NCBI GenBank assembly: GCA_937941765.1
Contig: CALDGQ010000102.1
Span: forward strand, 30,156 to 94,155
DNA from: an uncultured Saprospiraceae bacterium
GTDB taxonomy: Bacteria > Bacteroidota > Bacteroidia > Chitinophagales > Saprospiraceae
DNA: 64,000 nucleotides
Direction: 5' to 3'
Below, piece by piece: positions 1 to 7,419 of the stretch (positions are counted from its first letter, which is position 1; each line of letters begins with the position of its first letter). The notes under the pieces were generated by a model. It ran no database searches and had not been told where the DNA came from. It saw nothing but the letters and a program-made list of their open reading frames with translations. The translations under genes were made by a program, and so were the position numbers.

Positions 1-50
1 TTTTCAAAAAAAGGCTCTATGTTGAATAGAATGGGTGATTTATAATTTTT

Positions 51-142
51 ACGTGAAATTCACGTCTCACTCGCGAAGCAGCCCTCCTTTTTTCAAGGAG
101 GGTCGAAACGAAGTTTCGGGGTGGATCCTGCGCATGAGGATC
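51..142. repeat. run of four compact perfect hairpins
   Basis: Four adjacent inverted repeats are visible. 51-57/59-65 is acgtgaa/ttcacgt. 82-89/95-102 is ccctcctt/aaggaggg. 104-109/113-118 is cgaaac/gtttcg with a gaa loop. 124-129/137-142 is gatcct/aggatc. No gene overlaps them. They look like a dispersed intergenic repeat of the kind common in Bacteroidota, but copy number cannot be judged from this window. A similar run occurs at 55109-55249. Confidence 0.6.
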
Positions 143-251
143 AAAAAGTTCATATACTTCGCTCTCTTAAAGACTTTTGTCGGTTCAACAATGTCCTGCG
201 TTTAGTGGATGCACCACCTAGAATTTTACCCACTCTAATCAATATAGCACT

Positions 252-295
252 CAAAAAAAAATCGTTATCACCAAAGCAATAACGATTCTTTTTAT
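252..295 (-). terminator. bidirectional rho-independent terminator after cysN
   Basis: A perfect 9-bp stem (aatcgttat at 260-268, ataacgatt at 279-287) with a 10-nt loop is flanked by an A-run on the left and a T-rich tract on the right. Read on the minus strand the stem is followed by a long U-run, as expected for the end of the cysC-cysD-cysN transcript about 125 bases past the cysN stop. It could also stop plus-strand transcription. Confidence 0.8.
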
Positions 296-418
296 CTTTT
301 AAAACTTAACAAAGATTTGTTTCGATTTTTCGTCTGCATCACTCACACTAGCACACAAAACAAGGTCTTATTTTAAATTTTTCATTTTACATTCTAAAAA
401 AAATGCTTTGCATTTTTT

Positions 419-1705
419 TTAAATAATCATCCCAGCAGCCATCGTCTCATTCGTAGCTTCATCAACAAACAATAAACTTCCGGTCACTCTGTTTTTACGA
501 TATGGATCATAAAATAATGGAGAAGTAGTACGGATAACCACTCTAGCAATATCATTCATTTTGACATTTAAATCTTCCGTATCTCTGTGAAGTGTATTAA
601 TATCTAATTTGTATCGAATTTCTTTCACCACACATCTAGCTTCTTTGGTCGTATGAAGAATTGTATATTTTCCGCGCTCTCTCAAAGGCTTACTTTCATT
701 GAACCAACAAACCATTACTTCTAAATCTTGACTAACTTCTGGTTTGTTATTTTCACGGACAATCATGTCACCACGGCTGATGTCAATCTCATCTTCTAAC
801 AATACAGTAACAGCCATTGGAGGGTGTGCTACTTCGATTTCGCCATCATAAGTATCAATCTTTTTAATCTTACTTGTGAATCCAGAAGGCAACACCATTA
901 CTTCATCACCTTTCTTCATAATACCTCCGGCAACACGTCCACCATAGCCACGGTAATCATGGAATTCATCCGTATTTGGACGAATCACATATTGAACCGG
1001 GAAACGATTGTCAATAAAATTATGATCAGAACCAATGTGTACATTTTCTAAATAATACATTAAAGTCGTACCATCGTACCAAGGCATATTCTCAGATTTC
1101 TTCACCACATTATCTCCTTTCAATGCAGAGATCGCAATAAAGTGAATATCTGTAACATCCAATTTAGAAGAGAATTGAGAAAACTCATCTTTGATTTTTT
1201 CAAATACCTCTTCACTATAATCAACCAAGTCCATCTTATTGACGCAAACCAATAAATGTGGAATTTTCAATAAAGAAGAAATGAAAGAGTGACGTCTAGT
1301 TTGTTCCGAAATTCCTTTTCTAGCATCAATTAATATCAATGCTACGTTAGAAGTAGAAGCACCTGTCACCATGTTACGTGTATACTGGATGTGTCCAGGA
1401 CAATCTGCAATGATGAACTTTCTTTTTGGAGTCGAGAAATATCGGTAGGCCACATCAATGGTGATACCTTGTTCCATTTCTGCTTTCAAACCATCAGTCA
1501 ATAATGCCAAGTTTACTTCTGATTCGCCACGTTTCTCACTACTTTTTTTGATCATCTCATATTGATCTTCGAAGATCGACTTACTATCATAAAGTAGTCT
1601 TCCAATCAAAGTACTCTTTCCATCATCTACACTTCCTGCAGTTGTAAAACGCAATAATTCTTTTTCCTGGTAATCTGGGATTCCGTTTTTATTTTTATCT
1701 ATCAT
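419..1705 (-). CDS. cysN: sulfate adenylyltransferase subunit 1 (CysN)
   Basis: GTPase subunit of ATP sulfurylase. It uses GTP hydrolysis to drive formation of APS from sulfate and ATP by its partner CysD, in the cytoplasm. The 428-residue protein shows the P-loop GSVDDGKST (residues 24-32), the DCPGH and NKMD motifs of translation-factor GTPases, and EF-Tu-like beta-barrel domains. It has no fused APS kinase, which is encoded separately by cysC. The ATG at 1705 is chosen because an upstream TTG at 1783 would add 26 residues unlike the family. The N-terminus is odd: residues 3-14 (DKNKNGIPDYQE) match a 12-residue EF-hand or thrombospondin-type-3 calcium loop, ahead of the usual start of homology at ELLRFTTAG. 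It is the last gene of cysC-cysD-cysN and is followed by a strong terminator. Confidence 0.95.
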   Translation of the reverse strand: MIDKNKNGIPDYQEKELLRFTTAGSVDDGKSTLIGRLLYDSKSIFEDQYEMIKKSSEKRGESEVNLALLTDGLKAEMEQGITIDVAYRYFSTPKRKFIIADCPGHIQYTRNMVTGASTSNVALILIDARKGISEQTRRHSFISSLLKIPHLLVCVNKMDLVDYSEEVFEKIKDEFSQFSSKLDVTDIHFIAISALKGDNVVKKSENMPWYDGTTLMYYLENVHIGSDHNFIDNRFPVQYVIRPNTDEFHDYRGYGGRVAGGIMKKGDEVMVLPSGFTSKIKKIDTYDGEIEVAHPPMAVTVLLEDEIDISRGDMIVRENNKPEVSQDLEVMVCWFNESKPLRERGKYTILHTTKEARCVVKEIRYKLDINTLHRDTEDLNVKMNDIARVVIRTTSPLFYDPYRKNRVTGSLLFVDEATNETMAAGMII

Positions 1706-1850
1706 GATTTTTATTTGTTCTATATATATTGTTTTGGATTTTTCACCATTTAAGAAGTTTAAGGAAAAAACATGTAAGATCATATTAGCTACTTAAATGC
1801 CTCTTAAATGGTTTTGAACTCTATGTCTTATATGGTTAAAAACAAAGAAG

Positions 1851-2753
1851 CTAAAAATATCCCTTTTTCTTTCTGTCTTCCATAGACGTTTCAGAACGCT
1901 TATCATCAGATCGACCACCTCTTTCTGTATGGCGAGTGGTTTCAATTTCTACAATAATTTTTTCTAAAGTATCTGCTTCTGAAACAACTGCACCTGTGCA
2001 AGTCATGTCTCCGATCGTTCTAAAACGAATCTGCATGTTTTTGACTTCTTCTCCTGGCTTTTTGTTCAAATAATCAGAATCCGCTAAGATGATACTATCA
2101 CGAATGACAACATCTCTAGTATGAGCAGTGTATAACATTGGTAATGGAACTTCCTCCATCGCTAAGTATTGCCAAACATCCAATTCCGTCCAGTTACTAA
2201 TTGGGAATACACGGAAATGTTCACCCATTAATTTTTTACCATTAAAGAGATTCCATAATTCTGGTCGTTGGTTCTTTGGAGCCCATTGACCGAATTCATC
2301 TCTATGAGAAAAGAAACGTTCTTTAGCTCTTGCTTTTTCTTCATCACGACGAGCACCACCAAGTGCAGCATCAAATTTTCCTTTTTCTAATTCATCTAAC
2401 AATACAGCTGTTTGTAAGCCATTGCGACTTGCATTGAAACCTTTTTCCTCTACAACCATTCCCGTCTTGATAGCTTCATCAACCGATCCAACAATTAATT
2501 TTGCTCCTAATTTTGCCATCAATTCATCTCTGAATTTTATAGCTTCAGGAAAGTTGTGTCCAGTGTCAATGTGTAAGAATGGAAACGGAATGCGAGCAGG
2601 ATAAAATGCTTTACTCGCCAAATAAGTCATCAAAATGGAATCCTTTCCACCAGAAAACATTAGTACTGGATTTTCAAATTGAGCAGCCACTTCACGTATA
2701 ACAAAAATGGATTCTGCTTCAAGTTCTTTTAAGTGATTTAATCTATAGTTCAT
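1851..2753 (-). CDS. cysD: sulfate adenylyltransferase subunit 2 (CysD)
   Basis: Catalytic subunit of ATP sulfurylase, forming adenosine 5'-phosphosulfate from ATP and sulfate together with CysN. The 300-residue protein has the PP-loop SGGKDS at residues 34-39, the internal GGARRDEEKARAKERFFS segment, and the C-terminal GRSDDKRSETSMEDRKKKGYF-type tail of CysD. The length equals the family norm. It starts 9 bases after the cysC stop on the minus strand and is followed by cysN after a gap of about 145 bases, so the three genes form one operon. Because no sulfite-forming genes are visible, its product may serve sulfation rather than cysteine synthesis; that is an inference from context. Confidence 0.96.
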   Translation of the reverse strand: MNYRLNHLKELEAESIFVIREVAAQFENPVLMFSGGKDSILMTYLASKAFYPARIPFPFLHIDTGHNFPEAIKFRDELMAKLGAKLIVGSVDEAIKTGMVVEEKGFNASRNGLQTAVLLDELEKGKFDAALGGARRDEEKARAKERFFSHRDEFGQWAPKNQRPELWNLFNGKKLMGEHFRVFPISNWTELDVWQYLAMEEVPLPMLYTAHTRDVVIRDSIILADSDYLNKKPGEEVKNMQIRFRTIGDMTCTGAVVSEADTLEKIIVEIETTRHTERGGRSDDKRSETSMEDRKKKGYF

Positions 2754-2761
2754 AATAATTA

Positions 2762-3361
2762 TTATTCAAAAGTAAGGGTAGGTTTTAAAAATTCATAGAG
2801 TTTATCAACAGAAGTTGCTACATCATCAGCACCAGTATCCACCACCCAAGCTGGATCAGTTGGAATTTCGTAAGGAGAATCAATGCCAGTAAAGCCTTTT
2901 ATTTCTCCAGCACGTGCTTTTTTATAAAGCCCTTTTACATCTCTTTCTTCACACATTTCTAGTGATGCTTTGATATAGACCTCAATGAAATTATCGGGAC
3001 CGATAATTTCTTTAGCCATGTTTCGCATTTTTATTGTTGGACTAATGAAAGAGTTGATTGTTATAACACCGCAATTCAAAAAGAGTTTGGACACTTCAGA
3101 TATCCTTCTGATATTTTCCAATCGATCAGCCAACTCAAAACTCAAGTTGTTGTTAATACCACTACGAATATTGTCTCCATCAAGGACTTGACAGAAAAAA
3201 TTGTTTTTAAACAACTTCCGTTCTAGTGCTTCTGCAATTGTGCTTTTTCCAGAACCAGAGAGGCCAGTCATCCAAATGACTCGGCTGTTTTGTTTAAGGA
3301 TATTTTCTCGATCACCACGACCGACAAGCTTATCAAAAATTGGATGAATATTTTCTGCCAC
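2762..3361 (-). CDS. cysC: adenylylsulfate kinase (CysC)
   Basis: APS kinase, which phosphorylates APS to PAPS, the universal sulfate donor. The 199-residue protein has the P-loop GLSGSGKST (33-41), then the DGDNIR substrate motif and the typical APS-kinase pattern FISP and GFTGIDSPYE. It is the first gene of the cysC-cysD-cysN operon and is read leftward from the divergent region shared with metH. A candidate -7 box lies at 3473-3480. PAPS is the co-substrate of the three sulfotransferases encoded further right (28083, 32885 and 34695), so this operon probably supplies them. The stand-alone form with separate cysN is a common arrangement. Confidence 0.96.
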   Translation of the reverse strand: MAENIHPIFDKLVGRGDRENILKQNSRVIWMTGLSGSGKSTIAEALERKLFKNNFFCQVLDGDNIRSGINNNLSFELADRLENIRRISEVSKLFLNCGVITINSFISPTIKMRNMAKEIIGPDNFIEVYIKASLEMCEERDVKGLYKKARAGEIKGFTGIDSPYEIPTDPAWVVDTGADDVATSVDKLYEFLKPTLTFE

Positions 3362-3472
3362 AGGATTAAAATGTTATTGATAAAATTAATCTAAAGTTAA
3401 GGGTTTCTTAAGGTGGAGTTACAGGAAACAAATTTTTACAAAAATTGTATCTATTATAGCAAATACAAGGTA

Positions 3473-3480
3473 CAAAGGTA
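3473..3480 (-). promoter_or_regulatory. candidate -7 box for the cys operon
   Basis: On the minus strand the bases read TACCTTTG, a perfect match to the Bacteroidota -7 consensus TAnnTTTG. It lies 112 bases upstream of the cysC ATG. No clear TTTG -33 element is seen at the usual 19-21 base spacing, so this is only a candidate. Confidence 0.4.
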
Positions 3481-3490
3481 ATTAATTTAA

Positions 3491-3498
3491 TACTTTTG
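3491..3498 (+). promoter_or_regulatory. candidate -7 box for metH
   Basis: TACTTTTG matches the TAnnTTTG -7 consensus and lies 50 bases upstream of the metH ATG. It is only 10 bases from the opposing cys box, so the two promoters would be back to back and could exclude one another. No good -33 element is visible. Confidence 0.4.
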
Positions 3499-3548
3499 TG
3501 TTCGATTTTCTTTATATCCCTTTCCTTTAAAATATAGACTTAATAGAT

Positions 3549-6500
3549 ATGGCAAAAAATACTATTTACAACATCATCAATGAGCGGATTTTAGTCCTGG
3601 ATGGCGCTATGGGAACGATGGTTCAACAATATAATTTAGAGGAAAAAGATTTCCGTGGAGATCGATTTGCAGACTTCCACAAGGACGTTATGGGTAATAA
3701 TGACTTATTATCAATTACTCGCCCTGATATCATTGAAGCGATTCATAAGGCATATCTTGAAGCTGGGGCAGATATTATTGAGACAAACACATTCAGTAGT
3801 ACTTCGATAGCTCAAGCTGATTATGAAATGGAATCGTTGGCTTATGAACTAAATTTTGAATCTGCTAAAGTTGCTAGAAAAGCTGCAGATGACTATACCA
3901 AAAAGAATCCAAATAAGCCAAGGTTTGTTGCTGGTGCATTAGGTCCAACCAATCGTACTGCTTCGCTTTCTCCTGATGTGAACGATCCAGGTTACCGCGC
4001 GATTACTTTTGATCAATTGGTAGATGCTTATTATGAACAAACAAAAGGATTGATTGAAGGTGGAGTTGATTTGATTTTGGTAGAAACAATCTTTGATACT
4101 TTAAACTGTAAAGCTGCTTTATTTGCGATTGATAAGTGTTTTGAAGATCTCGGTAAGAAATTACCAATCATGGTTTCAGGTACGATTACAGATGCAAGTG
4201 GACGTACTTTATCTGGACAAACGGTAGAAGCATTCTGGATTTCTGTTAGCCACATGGACTTGTTTTCTGTTGGGTTGAATTGTGCATTAGGTGCACCTGA
4301 AATGAGACCACATATTGAAACATTATCAAAAATTTCCAACAAATATATCAGCGCATATCCGAATGCTGGTTTGCCAAATGAATTTGGAGAATACGACCAG
4401 TCTGCACAAGAAATGCAACAATACATTCGCGATTTTGCATCTAATGGTTTAGTCAATATCATCGGAGGTTGTTGTGGAACGACTCCTGATCATATCAACG
4501 CAATGGCAGAAGCTGTTAAAGGATTGAAACCTAGGCAAAAGGCTGAAAAACAGCAATTTACAGAGTTAAGTGGATTGGAACCACTAATATTTAGAGAGGA
4601 TTTGAATTTCGTAAATATTGGAGAACGTACGAATGTAACAGGTTCGGCAAAATTTGCAAGATTGATAAAGTCAGGAAATTATGCGGAAGCATTGTCAGTT
4701 GCTCAACATCAAGTAGACGGAGGTGCGCAAATCATCGATGTCAACATGGATGAAGGTCTTTTGGATTCGGAAGAAGCAATGGTTACTTTCCTAAATTTAA
4801 TCGCATCGGAACCTGACATTTCTAAGTTGCCGATTATGATTGATTCTTCCAAATTTAGTGTAATTGAAGCAGGTCTAAAATGCATTCAAGGAAAAGGAAT
4901 CGTCAACTCCATTTCATTGAAAGAAGGAGAAAAAATATTTAAAGAGCAAGCAAAAACAGTAAAGCGTTATGGAGCTGCAGCCGTAGTAATGGCATTTGAT
5001 GAAGAAGGACAAGCAGATACCACCGACCGTAAAGTTGAAATTTGTAAAAGAGCTTATGACATCTTAGTCAATGAAGTTGGATTCAATCCAAATGATATCA
5101 TTTTTGATCCAAATATTTTTGCAATTGCAACAGGAATAAAAGAGCACAATGATTATGCAATACATTTTATTGATGCATGTCGTGAGATTAAAAAGCAATG
5201 TCCTGGGGCAAAAATAAGTGGTGGGGTAAGTAACATTTCCTTCTCTTACCGTGGAAATAATGTCGTCAGAGAAGCAATGCATTCTGCATTCCTATTTCAT
5301 GCCATCAAAGCTGGTTTAGATATGGGAATTGTAAATGCCGGCCTGATAGAAGTATATGACAACATCCCAGCAGATCTTCTAAAATTGGTTGAAGACGTGC
5401 TTTTTAATAAGAATGAAGGAGCAACGGAGGCCCTAACGGATTATGCAGAAAGAGTGAAAGGTGGTGGAATGAAGCTGAAGAAAGACCTTAGTTGGAGAAA
5501 AGGAAGTTTGCAAGAACGATTAACCCATTCGTTGGTTCGTGGAATTACAGAATTTATTATAGAAGATACGGAAGAAGCACGTTTAGCTGCTAAAACGCCT
5601 TTAGATGTAATTGAAGGTCCATTGATGAATGGGATGAATGTAGTAGGCGATTTATTTGGCGCGGGTAAAATGTTTTTGCCTCAGGTTGTGAAGAGTGCTC
5701 GTGTAATGAAACAATCTGTCGCACACTTGAATCCATATATTGAAGCATTAAAAAGTAAATCAGATCAAGGTTCAAGAGGGAAAATTTTGATGGCGACCGT
5801 AAAAGGAGATGTTCATGATATTGGTAAAAATATTGTAGGTGTCGTGTTAGGTTGCAATAATTATGACATCATCGATATAGGTGTGATGGTTCCTGCGTCT
5901 GAAATTTTGAAAAAAGCGAAAGAAGAAAATGTAGATATCATTGGGTTGAGTGGATTGATTACTCCTTCTTTAGATGAGATGGTTTTTGTTGCAAAAGAAA
6001 TGGAAAGATTGGGAATGAAAATTCCATTGTTGATTGGTGGTGCAACTACTTCCAAAACACATACTGCTGTAAAAATTGAACCACAATATTCTGGTCCGGT
6101 GGTGCATGTTTTGGATGCTTCGAGGAGTGTTGCAGTTGCGAGTTCATTGTTAACTGATGACAAAGAGGCAACACAAAAATTCAGAGAAGACATTACTGCT
6201 GAGTATGAAAAATTAAGAAGCGCAAGAGGAGATAGAAAGTCTTCTAAGAAGTATATTTCAATTGAAAAAGCACGTAATAACCGTGTTAAAATCGATTGGT
6301 CAGATTATACGCCTCCGAAACCTAAACAATTGGGTATCAAGGTGTTTAAAGATTATAGTTTAGAAGAAATTGCGAAGTATATCGACTGGACACCATTTTT
6401 TGCAAGTTGGCAATTGAGAGGTAAATATCCAGCTATTTTGGAAGATGAAGTCGTAGGTGTTGAGTCCAAAAAATTGTTCAACGATGCACAAAGTATGTTG

Positions 6501-7235
6501 CGCAGAATCATTGATGAAAAGTGGTTGACCGCAAATGGAGTGTTTGGATTGTTTCCAGCAAATTCAGTTGATCATGATACAATCGAAGTGTATGAAGATA
6601 ATAAAAGAAAAGAGGTGATGACCTCCTTATTTAGTCTTCGTCAACAACGTCAAAAAGCACCAGGTCAACCCAATTTTAGTTTGACAGATTACATTGCTCC
6701 AAAGTCATCCAAAAAGAAAGACTACATCGGTGCATTTGCTGTTACAACCGGTATTGGAATTGAAAAATGGGTAAAGAAATTTGAAAAAGACCTAGACGAT
6801 TATAGCGCGATTATGCTAAAAGCTTTAGCTGATAGATTGGCCGAAGCTTTTACTGAATTGTTGCATAAAAGAGTTCGTAAAGAATTCTGGGGATACGATG
6901 CTAAGGAAAAATTATCCAATGATGATTTGATAAGCGAAAAGTACAATGGTATCCGTCCTGCTCCAGGGTATCCAGCATGTCCTGAACATACGGAAAAAGC
7001 AAAATTATTTGAAATGCTTTTCGCCGAAGAATTAACGGGTATCAAATTGACAGAAAGTTTTGCAATGTATCCTGCAGCTGCAGTAAGTGGTTGGTATTTC
7101 TCCCATCCTGAATCGAAGTATTTTGGACTTGGAAAAATCGAAAAAGACCAACTAGAAGATTATGCAACTAAAAAAGAGATGGATATCAAAGTAGCCGAAA
7201 AATGGTTGTCACCCGTTCTTAATTACGATGTCTAA
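3549..7235 (+). CDS. metH: cobalamin-dependent methionine synthase (MetH)
   Basis: Transfers the methyl group of 5-methyltetrahydrofolate to homocysteine through cob(I)alamin, giving methionine and hence SAM. All four modules are present in 1228 residues, equal to the usual length. The homocysteine-binding barrel has zinc cysteines C245, C308 and C309 (GLNCALG and GGCCGT). The pterin-binding barrel lies at about 345-600. The B12-binding module has the base-off motif DVHDIGKN with ligand His756. The reactivation module (about 920-1220) contains [15 protein letters not shown]. The ATG at 3549 gives the canonical N-terminus. It is divergent from cysC and not part of the polysaccharide train, although its product feeds the SAM pool used by the many methyltransferases downstream. 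No B12 or SAM riboswitch is recognisable in the short leader. Confidence 0.97.
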   Translation: MAKNTIYNIINERILVLDGAMGTMVQQYNLEEKDFRGDRFADFHKDVMGNNDLLSITRPDIIEAIHKAYLEAGADIIETNTFSSTSIAQADYEMESLAYELNFESAKVARKAADDYTKKNPNKPRFVAGALGPTNRTASLSPDVNDPGYRAITFDQLVDAYYEQTKGLIEGGVDLILVETIFDTLNCKAALFAIDKCFEDLGKKLPIMVSGTITDASGRTLSGQTVEAFWISVSHMDLFSVGLNCALGAPEMRPHIETLSKISNKYISAYPNAGLPNEFGEYDQSAQEMQQYIRDFASNGLVNIIGGCCGTTPDHINAMAEAVKGLKPRQKAEKQQFTELSGLEPLIFREDLNFVNIGERTNVTGSAKFARLIKSGNYAEALSVAQHQVDGGAQIIDVNMDEGLLDSEEAMVTFLNLIASEPDISKLPIMIDSSKFSVIEAGLKCIQGKGIVNSISLKEGEKIFKEQAKTVKRYGAAAVVMAFDEEGQADTTDRKVEICKRAYDILVNEVGFNPNDIIFDPNIFAIATGIKEHNDYAIHFIDACREIKKQCPGAKISGGVSNISFSYRGNNVVREAMHSAFLFHAIKAGLDMGIVNAGLIEVYDNIPADLLKLVEDVLFNKNEGATEALTDYAERVKGGGMKLKKDLSWRKGSLQERLTHSLVRGITEFIIEDTEEARLAAKTPLDVIEGPLMNGMNVVGDLFGAGKMFLPQVVKSARVMKQSVAHLNPYIEALKSKSDQGSRGKILMATVKGDVHDIGKNIVGVVLGCNNYDIIDIGVMVPASEILKKAKEENVDIIGLSGLITPSLDEMVFVAKEMERLGMKIPLLIGGATTSKTHTAVKIEPQYSGPVVHVLDASRSVAVASSLLTDDKEATQKFREDITAEYEKLRSARGDRKSSKKYISIEKARNNRVKIDWSDYTPPKPKQLGIKVFKDYSLEEIAKYIDWTPFFASWQLRGKYPAILEDEVVGVESKKLFNDAQSMLRRIIDEKWLTANGVFGLFPANSVDHDTIEVYEDNKRKEVMTSLFSLRQQRQKAPGQPNFSLTDYIAPKSSKKKDYIGAFAVTTGIGIEKWVKKFEKDLDDYSAIMLKALADRLAEAFTELLHKRVRKEFWGYDAKEKLSNDDLISEKYNGIRPAPGYPACPEHTEKAKLFEMLFAEELTGIKLTESFAMYPAAAVSGWYFSHPESKYFGLGKIEKDQLEDYATKKEMDIKVAEKWLSPVLNYDV

Positions 7236-7322
7236 ACTATGCAACCCTAACAATCAAGCATTAGTGTATTACATATAAATTTTATATATTTGACTTTCCC
7301 TCTGAAGCCATGATATTTTAGA

Positions 7323-7330
7323 TACATTTG
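7323..7330 (+). promoter_or_regulatory. candidate -7 box for the polysaccharide operon
   Basis: TACATTTG fits the Bacteroidota -7 consensus and lies about 90 bases before the first export gene. A second match, TATATTTG, is at 7285-7292. Neither has a clear -33 partner at the right spacing. If 7323-7330 is used, the transcript starts next to a hairpin at 7330-7353. Confidence 0.35.
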
Positions 7331-7353
7331 CCTTTATTTTTACGTTTAAAGGC
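7330..7353 (+). other. leader hairpin before the export genes
   Basis: gccttta (7330-7336) pairs perfectly with taaaggc (7347-7353) across a 10-nt T-rich loop. It could be the 5' leader structure of the polysaccharide transcript or a weak terminator for metH. The following sequence is AT-rich but has no clean U-run, so I prefer a leader element. Confidence 0.35.
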
Positions 7354-7419
7354 AATATATAGTATTTTTACCACGCAAATTTTGCATTAGATATTCCCAA
7401 TATTCATTTACCGTTGACT

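Larger units (their letters stand above)
1..418. other. gene-free left flank with hairpins and terminator
   Basis: I see no convincing coding region here on either strand. The stretch holds four compact perfect hairpins between 51 and 142 and a rho-independent terminator at 252-295, both listed separately. The rest (about 143-240 and 300-418) is AT-rich and shows no recognisable feature. It lies downstream of cysN on the minus strand. Confidence 0.7.

Noticed and set aside
4031..4462. Open frame of 143 codons on the minus strand within metH
   Set aside because: It lies fully opposite conserved metH sequence and its translation shows no domain or plausible start context; it is a shadow of the real gene. 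The same applies to the other long antisense frames in cysN, wzt, the fusion gene and the aminotransferases.
7271..7292. AT-rich near-palindrome after metH as a metH terminator
   Set aside because: The pairing is imperfect and made of A and T only, with no U-run after a stable stem.
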